Shown here: piece after piece, positions 20,920 to 31,849 of the stretch
How the letters are laid out: each line of letters opens with the position of its first letter
Position numbering within the stretch: the first letter of the stretch is position 1
Assembly: GCF_029784135.1 (NCBI RefSeq)
Contig: NC_073746.1
Location: forward strand, 282,049,348 to 282,113,347
Direction: 5' to 3'
DNA from: Toxorhynchites rutilus septentrionalis
Taxonomy: Eukaryota; Arthropoda; Insecta; Diptera; Culicidae
DNA: 64,000 nucleotides
Notes under the pieces: model-generated
The model's database searches: none
Told to the model about the DNA's origin: nothing
The model's input: the letters and a program-made list of their open reading frames with translations, nothing else
Position numbers and translations under genes: made by a program

Positions 20920-22690
20920 AAAACCTGGAGGAAATGCAACAATGGAAATTATTTTCGAAATAAAGCGTTCTGCTGGAGCTGAAACAACTGGATTGCTGAA
21001 TACTTTTTTCGTGAAAAGCGTTGAAGAAATCCGTAACATGATTCCATCGCCATCATCGACAATACAAGAAAATGAAGAGTCACAAAGTTGCTTTGATAAG
21101 TTCCAACCGATATGTGGAAGCTTAAACAAACGGTTACAAATCTTAAGGATTGTAGTGGCGTAGATAATATTACGAAGCGAGTAATGATTGACTCATTCAA
21201 TGTAATTTCGAACCAACTACTTCTAATTGTAAACGGCTCTCTTCAGCATGGCATGTTCCCAGAAACATGGAAGAAAACAGTGGTGATCCCAATACCAAAA
21301 ATACCTAATCGACTAGGCCAGAAGACCATAGACCGATAAACATTTTACCAAGGTTTTGGAGACGATTGTGAAGGAACAGTTGATGGCATATGTGGAACGT
21401 GCCGGAACTCTGTTGGAAGAGCAATCCGGTTTTAGGAAACATCGCTCTTGTGAATCAGCCTTGAACTTATTACTCTTAAAGTGGAAGCAGTACATAGAGC
21501 AAGGAAAAATAATTCCTGCTGTTTTTGTAGATCTTAAACGAGCCTTCGAAACAATTGATCGGGAGGAGCTGAAAAGAGTGCTGAGGCGCATCGGTATCCG
21601 TGGGATCGTACTGGATTGGTTTCACAGCTATCTAGAAAATCGTGTACAAGTGACGAAATACAACGGTTGCATATCACCAGCAGCAGAAGTAAACTTAGGT
21701 GTTCCACAAGGTAGTGTGCTTGGACCATTGTTGTTTATATTGTATATAAACGATGTGAAATTGATCTTGCAAGAAGCTGAAATCAATCTCTTTGCCGACG
21801 ATACAGTACTGTTTGTCGTTGCAGACAGTTTCGACGAGTGCTTCAATAAAATGAATCATGAGCTGAACATGTTTTCGGAGTGGTTAAAATGGAGGAGGCT
21901 TAAGCTGAACGTTACCATGACAAAATTCATGGTTGTTACTATACGGTTGAGTACTAATATAGATAGAACAATTCAAATTGACGGTGAGGAAATTCAGAGA
22001 GTAGAGTCAATGAAGTATCTCGGAGTTATGTTGGACGAAAAATTGAATTTTAACGAGCACATTAACTATACAATACGTAAGGCCGCCCAAAAGTTTGGTG
22101 TACTGTGCAGAGTCAATCGCTTCCTGACAACAGATGCGAAAATTATGGTCTACAAATCAATAATCGCTTCTCACTTTGATTATTGTGCTTCCATTCTGTT
22201 CCTCGCGACGAAACAACGTAGAAGGATGTAGATCCTCCAGAATAAGGTGATGCGTTTAATTTTATGTTGTGATCGGCTGACACCAAGAATAAAAATGTTA
22301 AACTGTAATGGATGTCTATTCGACAACGAATCGAGTTTAACACATCAGTTTTTGTATACCGTGTGACGAAAGGAATGGCTTCACAATACTTGAGAAGCAC
22401 GATAATGTATGGAAGAGAGGTACAGCGCTACGAAACAAGACAAGCAGGAGATCTCAAATTGCAGAATTTTAAAAAGACGTGCACACAAAATTCCCTATTT
22501 TACAAGGGTTACCATTTATTTAACCAGCTTCCAGAAGCCGCAAAACGGGCGAATAATTTAAGGGAATTCAAAAATATATGTAAAGTGTTTGTATCACAAC
22601 GAGGCTTGAATTGAGAGACAAAGATGTAATACACGGAAGTGAAGCAAGATATTAAGGAATCTCTCAGAATTGAATTGAAAAATTATCGAA
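20920..22690 (+). mobile_element. Non-LTR retrotransposon of a second family, best-preserved LINE
   Basis: It is 5'-truncated in ORF2 and runs to the ORF2 stop at 22614, with a short 3' UTR. The protein differs clearly from the LINEs at 184 and 11855 and has an FADD rather than a YADD box. The small number of breaks (about two frameshifts and one stop over 560 codons) makes it the youngest LINE here. It is of the Jockey/CR1/L2 group in general layout; a precise clade is not claimed. Confidence 0.85.
21112..22614 (+). pseudogene. LINE reverse transcriptase, FADD type, lightly broken
   Basis: In order: 'DCSGVDNITKRVMIDSFNVI' (about 21146-21205), 'GMFPETWKKTVVIPIPK' (about 21252-21300), a frameshift near 21335, 'EQSGFRKHRSCESALNLLLL' (about 21418-21477), motif A 'PAVFVDLKRAFETIDREEL' (about 21512-21570), motif B 'NLGVPQGSVLGPLLFILYI' (about 21692-21750), the catalytic 'LFADDTVLFV' (about 21789-21819), 'NMFSEWLKWRRLKLN' (about 21865-21910) and 'MKYLGVMLDEKLNF' (about 22011-22050). 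A premature stop follows 'KQRRRM' (22229). A frameshift near 22305 then leads into the C-terminal frame 22312-22614, ending 'NNLREFKNICKVFVSQRGLN'. The catalytic residues are intact. Confidence 0.9.
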
Positions 22691-23654
22691 AGATATCTGC
22701 TCGTAAACCATCTAATTTTATTTTTGTGTATTTTAAAAACGGCTTATTTCAAGAAAAATTTAATATTCCAACGTTGAGGTGAAAGTTGGTTGGCTATTAT
22801 AAATACAGTGGAGTAAAAATCGTGGTTTTTTAATATTTTGATTGATGGATCTGGAATTGTTTATTACAAATTTGTAGCGAAATGAAGAAAGATAGAAGTT
22901 GAGTATCAAAGGATAAATTGTAGCTTAAATTTGGTTGATAGAAACAATCAATGTTACTATTGATTTTTGGGATATAATTGATAATTACACCTTATGAACC
23001 ACTAGCTTTTATGTTATTCACTTCCAAAATGTTGTTTAAGTCCATTAATTCAGATGTTTCACAATAATATCCCGTACTATTTTTTTTCTCAACTTTCAAA
23101 TGAATGCGAATCGGCCTACGTAGCGTACTTTTTGAAGTAGAGCCAGTTTAACCCCGTCACGTATAACGTCGAACCACACTCGTGGCGATTAGACTGTGCC
23201 AGGACGTACAACATCGAACCTCACTCGTCGTCTATCGATGTGAAATGGAAACGTGAGATGATGCGGGACTGCTACGATCACATGTAAGATACACACACTC
23301 AGGAGAGTATCGAAACAACTCACTGTGCTCGTGTTTGGGCCCTGTTGCTAGAATCTAAATCGTACGGCAAGAGGTTAAGACAAACAGAGCCCGGAAGAAA
23401 AATGGAGTGTACAAGGAGGATCATTGTTTAAATTCGAACATATGTATAGAAGATTTTTTTCTTTAACTGTGATCCTCTATTACTTCGTGAAAGATTCCGA
23501 ATTTTAATTTTTGTATGAGGGAGGTATTTTCTGACATTAAGAGGATGAATCAAAAGTTACAATCTACTTTTATATTCAAAAAACAATAAATATATAAATA
23601 AATAATACAATTTAAAAATTGGTTTTTTGATTCGATTATATACAGATTATATAC
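22691..23654. other. Unassigned; short imperfect internal repeat
   Basis: Two imperfect 34-bp units ('cgtataacgtcgaaccacac', 'cgtacaacatcgaacctcac') lie at about 23162-23195 and 23213-23246. 'gttgatagaaacaatcaa' at about 22933-22950 recurs at 56070-56088, hinting at an unrecognised dispersed repeat. No gene seen. Confidence 0.35.
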
Positions 23655-25137
23655 AGTAGAAAGAAAGGGCACGACATAAAGATCGTCATCGGAGATGGAG
23701 ATGTGCAGGTCGGGCAGAAAGATTTCTTTCGCCTCGTTATTGGTAGAGAAAGCCTCCGTACTACCACAAACGACAATGGCCTGAGGCTCATGAATTTCGC
23801 CGCAGCCAGAGACATGTCTATCTAAAGCACATACATTGCACGCTTGAACATTCGAAAGCACACTTGAAGACACCCAAACGGAGAGGCCTGCAATCAAGTC
23901 GACCATGTTCTGATTGATGGTCGGCACTTTTCAGACGTCACAAACGTGAGGTCCTTCCGGGGACCAAACGTCGACTCGGATCATTATCTCGTGGTATACA
24001 AGATCCGCGCCAGGCAACGAAGAAGATACGGTTGAACATCCAGCGATTAGCGACCGAAGGAGTAGCATCAGAATACTCACAGAAAGTTGATGCGCTGATC
24101 GATGAGCAATTTAAAGGAGACCTGAATGAACAGTGGAGGCATATCCACGGTACGATCAGCAGTACAGCGCGAGAAGTGTTGGGCACAATGAGTGGTTTGA
24201 CGCGGAGTGCCAGCGAGCGATAGACGAGAAGAACCGAGCCAGAGCTCACATGCTAGACACAACTGTGACACGCCAGAGCAGAGGAAGATATCGTGATGCT
24301 AGAGCTGCTGGAAACAGACTCCATCGCCGGAAGAAACGTCAGCATTGGGAACGAATTCTTGCAGGGCGGAGAGTTGTTCTCCAGGCACGCGAGACGCCAG
24401 TAGCTTTTATGAAACAACAAACGGTAACAGGAACCGGACCGTGCCATTCCATGTAATGATAAACGACAGGGAAGAGAAGCTGGTTACCGATAAATTGGAA
24501 GTGGCCAGGCGTCGACAGCAACATTTCGATGGTTGTTGAATGATGAAGATGGAGCCGTCGAAAGGAATAGGATTGAGATTGAGGATGATGGACAAGCAGT
24601 GGATCCATCAACCATAGATGAAGTGAGGAAAGCAGTAAAAGAGCTGAAAAAATCCCTTCGATACCGGTAATCCCCGTGAAACCCCAACAAACGGCAAAGC
24701 AGCTGGGAAGGACGGCATACCTGCCGAGCTACTAAAAGTCGGGGGCGAACAGCTAGATGAAGAACTACCTACGGACTGGTTAGAAGGACTCATTTGCGTA
24801 TAAAACTCTCTCCCGCATCCTGTTCCATAGACTGAGGTCGTTGCAGGAATCTTTTGTTGGCGAGTACCAATGTGGTTTTCGAGAGGGACGATCCACAACG
24901 GACCAAATGTTCATGCTGTGTCAGATCCTCGAGAAATTTCGGAAGTACAACCTGCTGACTCACCATCTATTTGTTGACTTCAGGGCTGCGTACGATTCAG
25001 TTAAACGAAACGAGCTATGATAGATAATGCTGGAACATGGTTTCCCAACAAAACTAATTAAGCTGATTCGTGCCACCCTTGATGGATCATGGGTGCTGCG
25101 GTTGTGATAGATGGGGATACTTTTGAAGTAGTCGAAA
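23655..25137 (+). pseudogene. RTE-type retrotransposon, endonuclease C-terminus and partial RT (JAM1-like)
   Basis: It starts inside the AP-endonuclease domain ('IVIGDGDVQVGQKDFFRLVI', about 23680). It continues '[18 protein letters not shown]' and '[18 protein letters not shown]' (to about 24003), which hold the catalytic SDH-type end of the endonuclease. A linker ('LIDEQFKGDLNEQWRHIHG') follows, then 'GKDGIPAELLKVGGEQLDEE' (about 24712-24770). After a deletion come 'GEYQCGFREGRSTTDQMFML' (about 24858-24917) and 'HHLFVDFRAAYDSVKRNEL' (about 24963-25015). It then jumps from 'LDGSWVLRL' straight to 'VIDGDTFEVVE', so the RT palm with the catalytic FADD is deleted. The match to RTE elements of mosquitoes (JAM1) is by motif memory. 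Confidence 0.85.
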
Positions 25138-25280
25138 AAAAAGACGGGTGGGTAATGTCGGGGACATAACCGGAGTGACGTAGGACTATACAAAGGGGAC
25201 AGCTTTTGTTAAATATATATTTTAAATATATTGTTTTGAATTGGATTAGTTTACTGTTTACTCTTTATGAACATGTTGAT

Positions 25281-25296
25281 GGTTCTGAAAAGAACC
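25281..25296 (-). promoter_or_regulatory. Histone-type 3' stem-loop, perfect
   Basis: The minus strand reads CACCAAAGG then TTCTTTTCAGAACCATCA. It has a 6-bp stem GGTTCT/AGAACC and a TTTC loop, matching the GGYYYU-UHUH-ARRRCC consensus bound by SLBP in replication-dependent histone mRNAs, with the usual CCAAA 5' flank. Confidence 0.9.
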
Positions 25297-25811
25297 TTTG
25301 GTGTTGTGTTTTTGTTATCACTCGATATTCCTATCTTGTTCGGTCAAACCTTCTTGTTTAGCTATTGCGTTTGCCACTCGCCATAGCTTTCACAGTTGAA
25401 AAATTTCTTCCCATCCAGCTTGTGACATGTTGTTCAGTAAATTACATTTAATGCGACGTGCCGGACAAACACTTTGCCACTCACTGAAACTAATTGTTGC
25501 CTTGATGAGCGCCGAACCGAAGCTGCTCTGTTCTTGATGCGGGTTTTCTGATTGTCGTGAGCAGCTTTGCAAGCCAACTCGAGCACTCCGACGGCCGAAA
25601 CTCTATAATCGCTGTTAGGTATACTGGTGCTCCGGCACCAATCCGTTCGGCCTAGTTACCCTTGCGGAGCAATCAGTGAATGCGACCAACAGGGAACTGG
25701 AGACCTGCACGGTTCGAGTGAGACTTTGCCTTTCCCTTAACTTGTCCTCCTTTGTTACCTCCACGGGTTTACGGTTTGAAAGAAAATAAGATATTTTTTT
25801 GGGTCTGCGCG

Positions 25812-25818
25812 TTTTATA
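25812..25818 (-). promoter_or_regulatory. TATA box of H2A copy 1
   Basis: TATAAAA in the context GAGTATAAAACGCGC on the minus strand, about 50 bp upstream of the surviving H2A reading frame. Confidence 0.6.
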
Positions 25819-25978
25819 CTCTAGCTGTACACACTCACAGGATAGGGACAAATCGGCAGACTCAGCCAGAGGGGCGAGCCCAACGAGACGAACAAATGAG
25901 CGTTAAAAGGGAGCGATGGCAAAAAAATACATTCATTACGATTTGTTCGCTCATTGGATTCACATGCAGGCTAAAAAG

Positions 25979-25994
25979 GGTCCTTTTCAGGATC
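25979..25994 (+). promoter_or_regulatory. Histone-like 3' hairpin on the plus strand
   Basis: GGTCCTTTTCAGGATC: five of six stem pairs and the TTTC loop of the histone 3' element. No plus-strand histone body is left upstream, so it is either a relic of a deleted, oppositely oriented histone unit or a chance match. Confidence 0.5.
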
Positions 25995-26027
25995 AAACAA
26001 TTATCTTCAATCTAAAGGGTTTATTGT

Positions 26028-26180
26028 TTTGTTATCACTCGATATCCCAATCTTGTTCGGCTAAACCTTTCTGTTTAGCGATTGCGTTTGCCACTCGCCA
26101 CAGCTTTCACAGTTGGAAAATTTCTTCCCATCCAGCTTTGTGACATGTTGTACAGTAAATTACATTCAATGCGACGTGCC
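26028..26180 (-). repeat. Orphan 3' portion of the H2A unit (direct repeat of 25310-25460)
   Basis: About 145 bp ('atcactcgatatcc' to 'aatgcgacgtgccg') match 25310-25460 at roughly 90%. The H2A body is absent, so this is a partial third unit of the tandem array inside the element. Confidence 0.85.
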
Positions 26181-26590
26181 GAAGCGCCACTCAGTGTCGC
26201 ATTGGAGGCGATTTTAACCTGTAATTGAACATTTGCGATGACAGTGGTACAGTGTCGACTTTCAATGTGGGGTCATAATTTGGATCTCTATGTTTACAAA
26301 AATGTCCAACTAAATAAGTCGCATTACATGTCCGTCCAATTAGCTAAATGTCGAACTAATAGTAAATTACTGTATTTTCAATCTGGAAACAATTTAAGAA
26401 TTGGTGAAAATTGAATAATCAGGAAAGTCCCCAACTATCAATAAGCTCAGAACAACTGCCAAATTCACATACTCATCAGATCCTGGCAAACAAATTATGA
26501 AAAAATCAATTTGTGTTTTATTATTATTTTGGATAATGTTTTAGAAAGCATTGAACTGTATTTCCTAAACTCTTTTTTGGAAGGTTTAAT

Positions 26591-26606
26591 GGCCCTGAAA
26601 AGCGCC
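26591..26606 (-). promoter_or_regulatory. Histone-type 3' stem-loop, one mismatch
   Basis: The minus strand reads GGCGCTTTTCAGGGCC. The loop and five of six stem pairs match the replication-dependent histone mRNA element. Confidence 0.75.
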
Positions 26607-27150
26607 TTGTTTTATGGAATGGTTCCAATTTAGAAAACTTAGTACTCGTGGTTTTGAAAAAAACCATTTCGAACGCCCTTGATGCCGCCTTGTTCTGGAT
26701 TTGCCACCAAAGCAGTTTGTATAAAGAACAAACTTTTTCCTTCTGCTACCTGATGCCGTTTTGCGATTGCGTTTGCCACTCGCCACTCGCTGCAACTGCC
26801 TGTTGTCTTGATGTCCACCGAACCGAATGTGTTCTGTTCCGAATGCGGGTTTTCTTATCATCGCGAGCAGCTTTGCCAGCTAACTCGATCACTTCGGCGG
26901 CCGAAACTATATAACGCCGGCTAGGTGGACTGGTGCACTGGTACTAACGCGCTCGGCCTAGCTACCCTTGCGGGGAACTTCAGATCAACACGGTTCGAGC
27001 GGGATTTTGCCTTTCCCTTCACTTTTCCTCCTTTACCATGTCCAGACATGGCTGCTTGTGTTGGTTTGTTGATGTGTTGTGATGCGAACCGATGTGGTGT
27101 ACGGTTTGAATGAGAATGACCGTTACGGCAGCGGAGCGGGGATTTTTAAG
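26591..27150 (-). pseudogene. Histone H2A-derived pseudogene, copy 2 (start codon kept)
   Basis: The minus-strand ATG at 27047-27049 opens 'MSGHGKGGKVKGKAKSRSN', nearly identical to the H2A N-terminal tail. A deletion of about 20 bases removes VGRIHRLL; 'RKGS*AERV' and 'AAEVIELAGKAARDDKKTRI' follow across a frameshift. It shares with copy 1 the TAG stop in the GNYAER block, the frameshift after EY/EF, and the same non-histone tail after KTRI ('ggtggacatcaagacaacag'). Both therefore descend from one already altered H2A. A TATA-like TTAAAAA lies at about 27143-27149, with a CATTC initiator-like site downstream. It ends in a hairpin at 26591-26606. Protein function is excluded; transcription is possible. 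Confidence 0.9.
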
Positions 27151-27573
27151 CTGACTGGCTGGCTCGAGAATTACGCATGTGTGAGACTGCGACCAATGTT
27201 TCGTTAATTTTTTTCTTTTTCCTTTCCAATCGTGCTTCATTCTATTTCGCTGCTGCTCTGGTTGCCCGTTTTGGTCGGTATGATTTGAGGAGCACAAAAT
27301 GGACCAATCAAAAATGGGCACATAGTGCATTTTGACAATGCTTGATATTTCACAATTATTCAATTATTTATCTCAAGAAAAATGAAATGTTATTCGTTAT
27401 GATAGATGCGTAGATATATTTCCTATCAATTGATGCAAACACCTTTGCGGTCTATTGAGAAATGCTCGAGTTATAAGCGTTCCAAATCTTGCATTTTTTC
27501 CTACTTCTTCAGTGCCTAGATTTCCATTTCACCCCCTATATCTTCCGGTTAGACGTAGTCCTACGTCAAAATG

Positions 27574-28147
27574 TATTTACCTGGATACATTAGTGACATG
27601 CGATACCGAGGTGAGCCGTGAGATTAAGAGACGGATAGCGGCTGCAAACAGGGCGTTCTACGGATAGCGCAACCAGCTGAGGTCCCGCAGTTTGCAAATC
27701 CACACAAAACTTGTGATCTATAAGACATCGATTCCCCCAGTGGCACTCTATGGCCATGAAGCATGGACACTGAAAGTGGCTGACAGGCGAGCTCTTGATG
27801 TCTTTGAGCGTAGAATCTTGCGGTCCATCCTCACTGGCAAACTTGAAGACGGTGTATGGCGCAGGCGCATGAATCATGAGGTATACTAGGTATACAAATA
27901 GGCGGATATAGACAAGCGAATTAAACACGGCAGGCTACAGTGGGTTGGGCATGTAGCTAGAATGCCAGATGAGCGGTCAGCAAAGGTTATATTTAGCAAG
28001 AATTTCGACAGAGGCCGTCGACTCCGTGGCAGGTCCCGAACTCGCTGAATGTGTGTTGTTGACGGAACGGGAATGTGTGACGGCCCTGGATCGATAATAG
28101 GTCCGTCGCTGAAAAGTAAAGTGAAGTAAAGTAAAAGTAAGTAAGTA
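27574..28147 (+). pseudogene. RTE retrotransposon, C-terminal part and 3' tail
   Basis: This continues the RTE copy of 23655-25137 beyond the histone-bearing insertion. It reads 'YLDTLVTCDTEVSREIKRRI', 'AAANRAFYG', 'PPVALYGHEAWTLKVADRRA', 'GKLEDGVWRRRMNHEVY' and 'GRLQWVGHVARMPDE', the conserved C-terminal block of RTE proteins. Stops interrupt it at 27666 and 27887. The 3' end is a short GTAAA/AAGT tandem tail (28114-28147), as RTE elements have instead of poly(A). Confidence 0.87.
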
Positions 28148-31100
28148 TTTCTCATTTTTACCTAATCTAATTAGTCATTGTTTTTGGATATTTATATACA
28201 AACTTATTCTAAACGTACGAATAAAACAGCACATTCAACATATACCTTAAATAGGAACATAATTAAAGACCGGAACAGACAGTCAGCGAAAGTTTATAAA
28301 AGGCTGAAAGATAGAGAAGAAGCATTAAAACGTTAGACACAATTAATCTAAAACTTATCCTAAACATAAAACTTTGTATTAATGAACAGGAATTTGAAGC
28401 GATCCGAACATTGAACAATAAAAGGACGCTACGGATTTGGCCCATCTATTTTTGTTACCGTGATCCGTGAAGTAACAATGCTCATTTGAAGAGAAACTTG
28501 ACATTTTCAACGTAGTAAACATTGAACTTGTTGTGCAATACTCAAAGACTTGTAAACAATTTTTGGTTGACAGATGTCAACTTTTTACGATTCATTAAAA
28601 ATCAGCTGTCGCCGTCGACTGTTTCTAGCACCTCGAGCCATCTTGTGGGAACGGAACGAATTAAGTTACACACCCAATAATTTTCTGTGCTTTTATTTTC
28701 CGTGCGTGGTAGTCTATGCTGCCAGGGAATGAATTCTTCCAGCGGTCACCCTTTAATCTGCCCTGTACATTCTCTTTTTCCCTCTTTTATTTTTCACAGT
28801 CACTTCTCTCAACTTTTCCTATCTCTATCTATTTATTATTGTTCATTTCTATTTTCATCTCTATTACAGCGCGACCACCATTCTATTTTTCCTGCTCTTA
28901 TATCTTAGTGAACTGTTGGCTTAACCAAGGGGTCTTCAAATGGTGCTAGGCGAAGTTATAGCAAATGTTCCCGCCTAAAAACCCACCTTGAAAAAAACAA
29001 TTCTTTAATAAAAAACAATAATTTAATAATATAGTGATTTATCTTGTTGTTTACTCCGGGTCAGAAGCCGAGTAACTGCAACTCGAAACCGAAATAGAGT
29101 TGTTCCCAGTTGGGTAATGTCAGTGCAAATAAGATTTGTTTTATTTATTAAAAAATGCAGGTGCTCCGCCAAATTATTTTGCTATAAAAAGTGCTCTGCC
29201 ATAAAAAAAAACCCTGGCTTTAACCCAATCCCTAACGTTGGGTAAGTACTCATGGCACATTGTGGTAACACGATCAGTAATACAAACGGTAACAATTTGT
29301 AAATTTCCGTAGTTTTCGAAATACAAATTTCTATAAAAAGTTTGAAAATTAAGCTTCTGCGTTGGCAAACAATTATCACCAAGGATAATTTGAAAACATT
29401 CCCTTTATTCTGCCCGGCGACTGACGTTAGATAGCAAAGTTCCTCGCTACATACTCGAAATCACCCCACTTTTAGCTCCTATTTGATTTCCGAGTTGATA
29501 ACCGAAGAGGAAACGACTTCAAATCTTCCATAATGACAGACCACAGTCTCGTCATTCGCCATCGGGAATACTGTGATTTGAACCATCTCAAGTCATTCGT
29601 CGCACGGAATGGAGTGGACTATTTTATCTATAAACGCCAAAATCGAGTTTTCCTGTTACGATTTAAACCACTTCCACTTGCACTGCTCATTGTTGTGCTA
29701 ATACTACCTTCGCTCTGTGCAATAACCTCTTAGGTCATTTTAACCCTAACCTAACATTGGTCGAACAGCGTAGCCGACTTTGGGTCAACGATACCATCTC
29801 GTATTGGTGTTAACAGAAAAAAAAACTTATCCAGAAAACTTTCTCCTTTATTATAATCCGTATTTCCGCGCGCCATCGTGCGAGATAAAATGAGCCCGGG
29901 CGGTTGAGCTGTATTTTTTTGTTTTGTTTTCGCTTCACAGATCGTATCCATGGTAGAACAGCGTAGAATGAAGGCAGTTGTTGCAGTGGTATTAGCCAAT
30001 GCCGTCGAAGCCGTTGGATCATAACAAAGTGCCCTCATGGGAACGGTCCTGAAAACGAAAGCTGAAACCGTTAGGTAAGAGGGTGAAATAATTCTTTGCA
30101 ATAAACGGAAGGTGGCAGCAAGAAAATAGCACGATGCTTGGTTTTATGGTCGGTTGATCAAGATTAGCGTTTCCAGTTTCAAGATGACGGGGAGCTAACA
30201 TAATTTATTGTTGTTGTTGTTTCTACGTTCGGATCCGGTTTGATGTCAGCGAAACATTTTTGTGTTTGGAGATATTTTTGCACAAGGTCGTAAAAACTCC
30301 CGAGCAGTGCAAGCCATTGAATGAAAGCCCATGGGACAGATTTTAACTTTACCACTGCTGTGTGAAGATGTTTCTATAGTGGATTCAAATATAAATTATG
30401 GAAATGACAAATATTTGAAATACAAATCGGACAGGAGTGGAATTTGCCGTAAAAACGATAAATATTTAATAAGGGAAATTTATATTGTTGAGCACATCAA
30501 AATTACTGTGAATATGTGTCACAATGTGCTTGGTATCGGTACATGGTAATTATTTAAATGTTCAGTACTTCAATTAGTAATACTCGATATCAATGTATTC
30601 ACATCCGGATGATTTGACGTGTTTATTCCGAAAACAAATAACATAAGCGACGAACCTCCCTACTAATCAGACTTCTGGTTTTCACTCGCGTTTACACACC
30701 TTACCTCCACAATCGAAGCGCGAGATGCAAAAAACTCAATGTTAAATAGCCCATAACTCGCCAGCGCCTTAATTAACCGATCAACCGACGGCGGATCGTT
30801 CCCGGGCTGCGCACACACTCATTTCGCTCGTTGCAAGTGAAAATGCATTAAACATAAACGGTTTCCTCGCGCCTCTGCATCGCCGCTTCGAACAACATGA
30901 TACGAATCTTGGTCAGCAAATTTCTACAGCTCTCACAATCTTCCTGCGCATACACGGCGCACATATGCCTCGGATGTTGATTCGAAAATAATGAATCGTG
31001 TGTCCCACTGCCCCTTCTCCGGGAGGCGCTCTCTCGCTCTTTTTTTTTGTTTCCATTTATTCGCAGGCAATTAAAAATTATTACAAATTGTTTGGCTTAA

Positions 31101-31318
31101 TTTTTCTAAGTGAATGATTATCAGCCATCGCTCTCCGCATTCAGATACGGAAGCGTAATCGACTGCTCTCACTATGTGCGCCGTTATCGGGCCGTATGAG
31201 AGATATTTGGTTTTACAAATGCTTTTTTATGTTGGAACATAATGAGCTCAGAAAACAAGACCAAACGAATATGAAGCACTCTGCTTTCGTACACTTGATT
31301 TTGGGTAAATGGGTAAGT
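28148..31318. other. Unassigned; host-like block at 30.6-31.1 kb
   Basis: 28600-28760 and 29400-30200 have short frames with no recognised domain. The one at 29533-29733 ends in a hydrophobic stretch ('LPLALLIVVLILPSLCAI') but has no supporting context. 30640-31060 is GC-richer and non-repetitive and could be regulatory host DNA. No RNA genes seen. Confidence 0.3.
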
Positions 31319-31715
31319 TTAACGTAGGATTACGTCAGATTTTCGAGAATAAAAAAAACAGAAAACATGTTACGTTTTCATGAAATAATTTTGACATCAA
31401 TAACTTTTTTTGCTGCAAACGAATTTTGATGATTTAGATACCAATCGGCGTCAGAATTTTTATTTGATATGCTAAACAGCTCGCTTCGGAATGCATGCTC
31501 AGACAGGCACTCACTGCAGTGAATGCATTGACTATAAGCAAATAATTTGCGACTTATGGTCAGCTCGTGTATTGTTCATTCGGAGCTGCTTAATTTTTTT
31601 AAAGAGTTAGTTCCAAAAGTTCATTTCATTTCATAATATCCAAAATGAACAAATTAAACAAAATGACTCCTTGTCCTATGTCAACAATGTGGTCGAGTGT
31701 TGGATGCCACACTTT
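31319..31715 (+). mobile_element. GACGTAG-family repeat, internally deleted copy (A3)
   Basis: It starts 'acgtaggattacgtcag', continues with 'catgttacgttttcatgaaa' (compare 'ggtcacgtttttatgaaa' in A1), and ends 'cctatgtcaacaatgtggtc' like the right end of A1. The ~1.4-kb middle of A1/A2 is missing, leaving about 400 bp. Confidence 0.7.
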
Positions 31716-31849
31716 AGAATTTTTTTCTAAAAGCACAAAGATGTAGAAAATCTATGATGGTGATAAATGGATCCTTGGAGCTCTGAAGACCATCACACCA
31801 TCATCACATTTGGAACCAAACTTATAACAGACCGCGGAATGTGACACAT

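Larger units (their letters stand above)
25281..25830 (-). pseudogene. Histone H2A-derived pseudogene, copy 1
   Basis: On the minus strand from about 25763 the frame reads '[20 protein letters not shown]', then '[18 protein letters not shown]' and 'IGAGAPVYLTAIIEF'. After a frameshift it continues 'GVLELACKAAHDNQKTRI'. This is the core of canonical H2A, a nucleosome protein of about 124 residues, from near its N-terminus to about residue 78. The start codon is lost and two arginine/tyrosine codons are stops. After KTRI the sequence leaves the histone family and continues into a shared unrelated tail, ending in a replication-type histone stem-loop at 25281-25296. A TATA box lies upstream at 25812-25818. 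It is non-coding now, but its histone signals are intact. Confidence 0.88.
25138..27571. mobile_element. TIR element carrying histone H2A-derived copies, inserted in the RTE
   Basis: The insertion splits the RTE protein between 'FEVVE' (left) and 'IYLDTLVTCDTEVS' (right). Its left end has a dyad 'gtaatgtcggggacataac' (25152-25170) followed by TGACGTAGGACTA (25176-25188). Its right end is AGACGTAGTCCTACGTCAAA (27551-27570), so the core TGACGTAGGACTA is inverted at the two ends. The same pair of ends bounds the repeats at 38914-40712 and 59297-61131. Inside are two H2A-derived copies and one orphan 3' portion, all on the minus strand, histone-type 3' hairpins, and a small interval (26230-26370) with pogo-like phrases. 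No transposase is seen. Confidence 0.72.

Noticed and set aside
26230..26370. Separate pogo-type MITE inside the histone element
   Set aside because: The phrase 'tagtaaattactgta' resembles a pogo end, but the opposite end does not match well enough.
29533..29733. Small membrane protein gene (66 codons)
   Set aside because: The hydrophobic C-terminus alone is weak evidence; no promoter, splice or family support.
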